DNA from: JBOGUF01 sp050696075
GTDB taxonomy: Bacteria; Chloroflexota; Chloroflexia; Thermomicrobiales; UBA6265
Length of the DNA stretch: 21,698 nucleotides
NCBI GenBank assembly: GCA_050696075.1
Contig: JBOGUF010000021.1
Span: 1-21,698, forward strand
Direction of reading: 5' to 3'
Under the pieces are notes generated by a model, which ran no database searches, was not told the DNA's origin, and was given only the letters and a program-made list of their open reading frames with translations. Below are positions 20,119 to 21,698 of the stretch, in pieces; within the stretch, counting starts at the first letter, position 1; each line of letters begins with the position of its first letter. The position numbers and the translations under genes are program-made.

Positions 20119-21099
20119 TTAGTCGATCCACGCCCAGCCGACGTTTGGGTCGGGGCGGAAGAGGGTCCAGCGGTCGGCGAACATGACGAGGTCGCAGGAT
20201 TGGCGCTCGTCGGCGCGGAGGGTCCACCAGTGGAGGGCGCGGGGGAGTTCTTTCGCGCGCAGGCGTTCCTGGACGCCGCGGGCGACCCAGGCGTTGCTGA
20301 TGACGCCGGTCGGATCGAAGCGGTAGGGCGTGGTGGCGCCGTCCGGCGCGTGGCGGGTGAGGACGCCGAAACGGGCGGAGATGGTCGCCAGGTCGTAGCC
20401 GCGGGGCCACCAGTCGTGGTTGGGGGTGGTGGGTGATGGGGGATGGGGGATGGGTGATGGGTTGGCGGCGCCGGTTTGGGCGGCTTTGAGGATTTGGCGG
20501 ACGCGGGCCTGGATCTCGTCGATGCGGTTGGTGACGGGCGGGAAGGGGCAGGCTTTCGTCGCGAACTCGTAATGCAGAAAGTGGGTGACGATGCCGTGGG
20601 CCGGGTTGAGCGGAAAGCGGTCCCAGGGGACGCGCGCTTGGTCGAACCAGTAGGCGGTGAGGGCACAGATGCTGGCGAACTGCTTGGGCGAGATGGGGGT
20701 CTGGATGTTGCCGCCGTCGCTGCGCTCGATGCTGACCAGATCGCGGTTGATGGCGGCGACGCCGAGGGTGCGGACGAAGAGCGGTCCGTCCCCTTCGAGG
20801 CCGTCGCTGCCGCCGTTGGCCCAGCCGGAACGGCGACCGCGGGGATCGTTCCAGCGGAGGATGACGCCGTCCCACTGGGCGCCGTCGGTGGCGCCGCCGA
20901 CGCCGTAGTCGGTGAGACCGGTGCTGGCGCGACCGCGGCGAAACCAGCTGTCGGTGCCCCAGAGGGAGCCGACCATCGAGTGCTGGCAGACGCCGACCGG
21001 CTGGCGCGGGCCGAGGTCGTCCCAGGCGCTGGTTTGGGCGTTGGGGATGAGGCGGTCGGTGAACGGGGGGTGGATGACGTTGCCGAAGGTGAGGGGCAT
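20119..21099 (-). CDS. N-acetylmuramoyl-L-alanine amidase (amidase_2/PGRP type)
   Basis: A zinc amidase that cuts the bond between N-acetylmuramic acid and L-alanine in peptidoglycan. In the 326 residues the amidase_2 domain spans about 30-190. Likely zinc ligands are H40 (CQHSMVG), H173 or H176 (THFLHYEF) and C184 (TKACPF). A Pro-rich linker (about 213-227) is encoded by a heptamer array. The C-terminal domain (about 228-326) is Trp-rich (WWPRGYD, LHWWTL, GWAWID) and may bind the wall. No signal peptide is visible, so export may depend on the holin-like neighbour or another route. The start at 21099 has CAGGAG eight bases upstream; the longer frame to 21294 has no homology. Confidence 0.82.
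   Translation of the reverse strand: MPLTFGNVIHPPFTDRLIPNAQTSAWDDLGPRQPVGVCQHSMVGSLWGTDSWFRRGRASTGLTDYGVGGATDGAQWDGVILRWNDPRGRRSGWANGGSDGLEGDGPLFVRTLGVAAINRDLVSIERSDGGNIQTPISPKQFASICALTAYWFDQARVPWDRFPLNPAHGIVTHFLHYEFATKACPFPPVTNRIDEIQARVRQILKAAQTGAANPSPIPHPPSPTTPNHDWWPRGYDLATISARFGVLTRHAPDGATTPYRFDPTGVISNAWVARGVQERLRAKELPRALHWWTLRADERQSCDLVMFADRWTLFRPDPNVGWAWID
20424..20458. repeat. Heptamer array inside the amidase linker
   Basis: Five units of seven bases on the plus strand: GGGTGGT, GGGTGAT, GGGGGAT, GGGGGAT, GGGTGAT. The array lies inside the amidase coding region and is translated from the minus strand as the Pro-rich linker segment PSPIPHPPSPTTP. With a period of seven, only copy-number steps of three keep the frame. 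Confidence 0.85.
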
Positions 21100-21118
21100 G
21101 GCGACGTGCTCCTGTGAT

Positions 21119-21139
21119 GAGTGCCGAGTGCGGAGTACC
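21119..21139. repeat. Short heptamer array (GAGTRCS x3)
   Basis: GAGTGCC, GAGTGCG and GAGTACC follow one another 20 bases upstream of the amidase start codon. The unit is the complement of that at 16811-16852 and 4104-4138. The array would lie in the leader of the amidase transcript. Confidence 0.7.
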
Positions 21140-21439
21140 GCGTTGCCTACAATCCGAAGGCAACGCGGCGACGGCGGGCCGCGCGACGGGCGGCTGCAAA
21201 GACAGGGCGCTGCCGTGCCGAGGGGGAGGGTCATGGTCCGTACCTCGGTTCTAAGATCACTGGGGGATAGACAAGAGGTTGCCAGGCCGTACAATGCAAA
21301 CTAGGCAATGATTGCGTTCATCGGTGGCGGGTAGGGAAAACCGCGTCGCTAGTGGTCGCCCGGACCGGGAACTGCACGGTCAATACCCAGGGCCGTGGCT
21401 GGTTGTGCGCGACCCCAACGGTCTGTGGGGAGATCGGGC
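21140..21439. promoter_or_regulatory. Divergent spacer, amidase and Cys-rich protein genes
   Basis: No gene is seen. The stretch must carry the divergent promoters of the amidase (minus) and the exported protein (plus). TTGCC and GGCAA near 21280-21310 make a loose dyad in a locally AT-richer patch, the best candidate for promoter DNA. I cannot name boxes with confidence. Confidence 0.3.
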
Positions 21440-21698
21440 ATGGATGGCTCACGGTTTGACGATTTGACGCGCGCGCTGGCCTGCGGCGCCTCGCGTCGAG
21501 GTGTCCTGAAAGGGTTGGCCGGGGGCTTGGGGACGCTCGTCGCCGCTCTCGGCGTCCGCCCAAGCGGCACGGACGCCCAACGCCTGCCCAACGGCGCCGC
21601 CTGTACCCGCGCCACCCAATGCGCGTCGCTCACATGCGCCGACGGGATCTGCTGCGACAGCGCCTGCACCGGCCAGTGCGAGGCCTGCAACCTGGCCG
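21440..21698 (+). CDS. Secreted cysteine-rich protein with twin-arginine leader (partial)
   Basis: The ATG at 21440 has GGGGAG seven bases upstream. The product begins MDGSRFDDLTRALACGASRR, then GVLKGLAGGLGTLVAALGV: a Tat-type leader with SRRG and a hydrophobic core. The mature part starts near DAQR and quickly becomes cysteine-rich: NGAACTRATQCASLTCADGI, then CCDSACTGQCEACN. This C-x6-C-x4-C-x4-CC-x3-C-x3-C-x2-C array is typical of secreted disulfide-rich repeat proteins. The gene runs off the window, so only 86 codons are seen and total length and function are unknown. Confidence 0.8.
   Translation, partial: MDGSRFDDLTRALACGASRRGVLKGLAGGLGTLVAALGVRPSGTDAQRLPNGAACTRATQCASLTCADGICCDSACTGQCEACNLA

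Noticed and set aside
19754..21099. Prophage
   Set aside because: Only a holin-like protein and an amidase are present; there is no integrase, capsid, tail or terminase gene in the window.

Overview
The window is a high-GC bacterial chromosome segment with no rRNA, tRNA or CRISPR array. The gene style suggests a Chloroflexota lineage, probably near the Thermomicrobia: GC-rich codons, secreted proteins with Ser-Arg-Arg twin-arginine leaders, a cysteine-rich secreted protein whose leader follows the FDxLTR...SRRGVLKGLAGG pattern, a DrrAB-type exporter, and many palindromic and heptamer repeats. This placement is inference from style, not from a marker gene.

Layout. (1) 1-4060, minus strand: a type I restriction-modification locus, hsdM then hsdS, with a MntA-HepT toxin-antitoxin pair between them. 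Two strong palindromic operators and a 119-bp palindromic repeat lie between hsdM and mntA. No hsdR is visible. (2) 4061-7502, plus strand: a PadR-type regulator, an ABC-2 drug-type exporter (ATPase plus permease) behind a promoter bracketed by inverted sites, and a 4Fe-4S uracil-DNA glycosylase. (3) 7503-9860: a run of small unrecognised minus-strand genes, one apparently frameshifted, then a gutted methionine-synthase-like gene. (4) 9868-11711: a VOC/glyoxalase protein and two exported proteins. (5) 11712-13133: a DUF3800 gene broken by a truncated IS256-family element. (6) 13198-15546, minus strand: a D-2-hydroxyacid dehydrogenase, a small unknown protein, a CspA-type cold-shock protein and a basic 53-residue protein. 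(7) 15547-18440: a small unknown gene, a MerR-type gene with an internal deletion behind an intact-looking MerR promoter, a secreted DUF4352-like protein and a YedK/HMCES-type SRAP protein. (8) 18440-19700: a decayed DUF4258/YgiT-type toxin-antitoxin pair and a Uma2-type nuclease gene interrupted by a second copy of the 120-bp palindromic element. (9) 19754-21698: a holin-like membrane protein with a peptidoglycan amidase, then the start of a secreted cysteine-rich protein.

Two themes stand out. First, much of the window is a gene graveyard: at least six genes are reduced by internal deletion, insertion, frameshift or stop codon (MetE-like, DUF3800, MerR, DUF4258, Uma2 and the 7775-8255 ORF). 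Second, several repeat classes look undescribed. Tandem heptamer arrays with different unit sequences occur in intergenic spaces and once inside a coding region. A 120-bp palindromic element has 11-14 bp terminal inverted repeats. An 80-bp block is present twice (9339-9420 and 15747-15825); it holds a hairpin in which two base pairs changed in a compensatory way. Each copy lies upstream of a minus-strand cluster of small genes, one of which includes the cold-shock gene.
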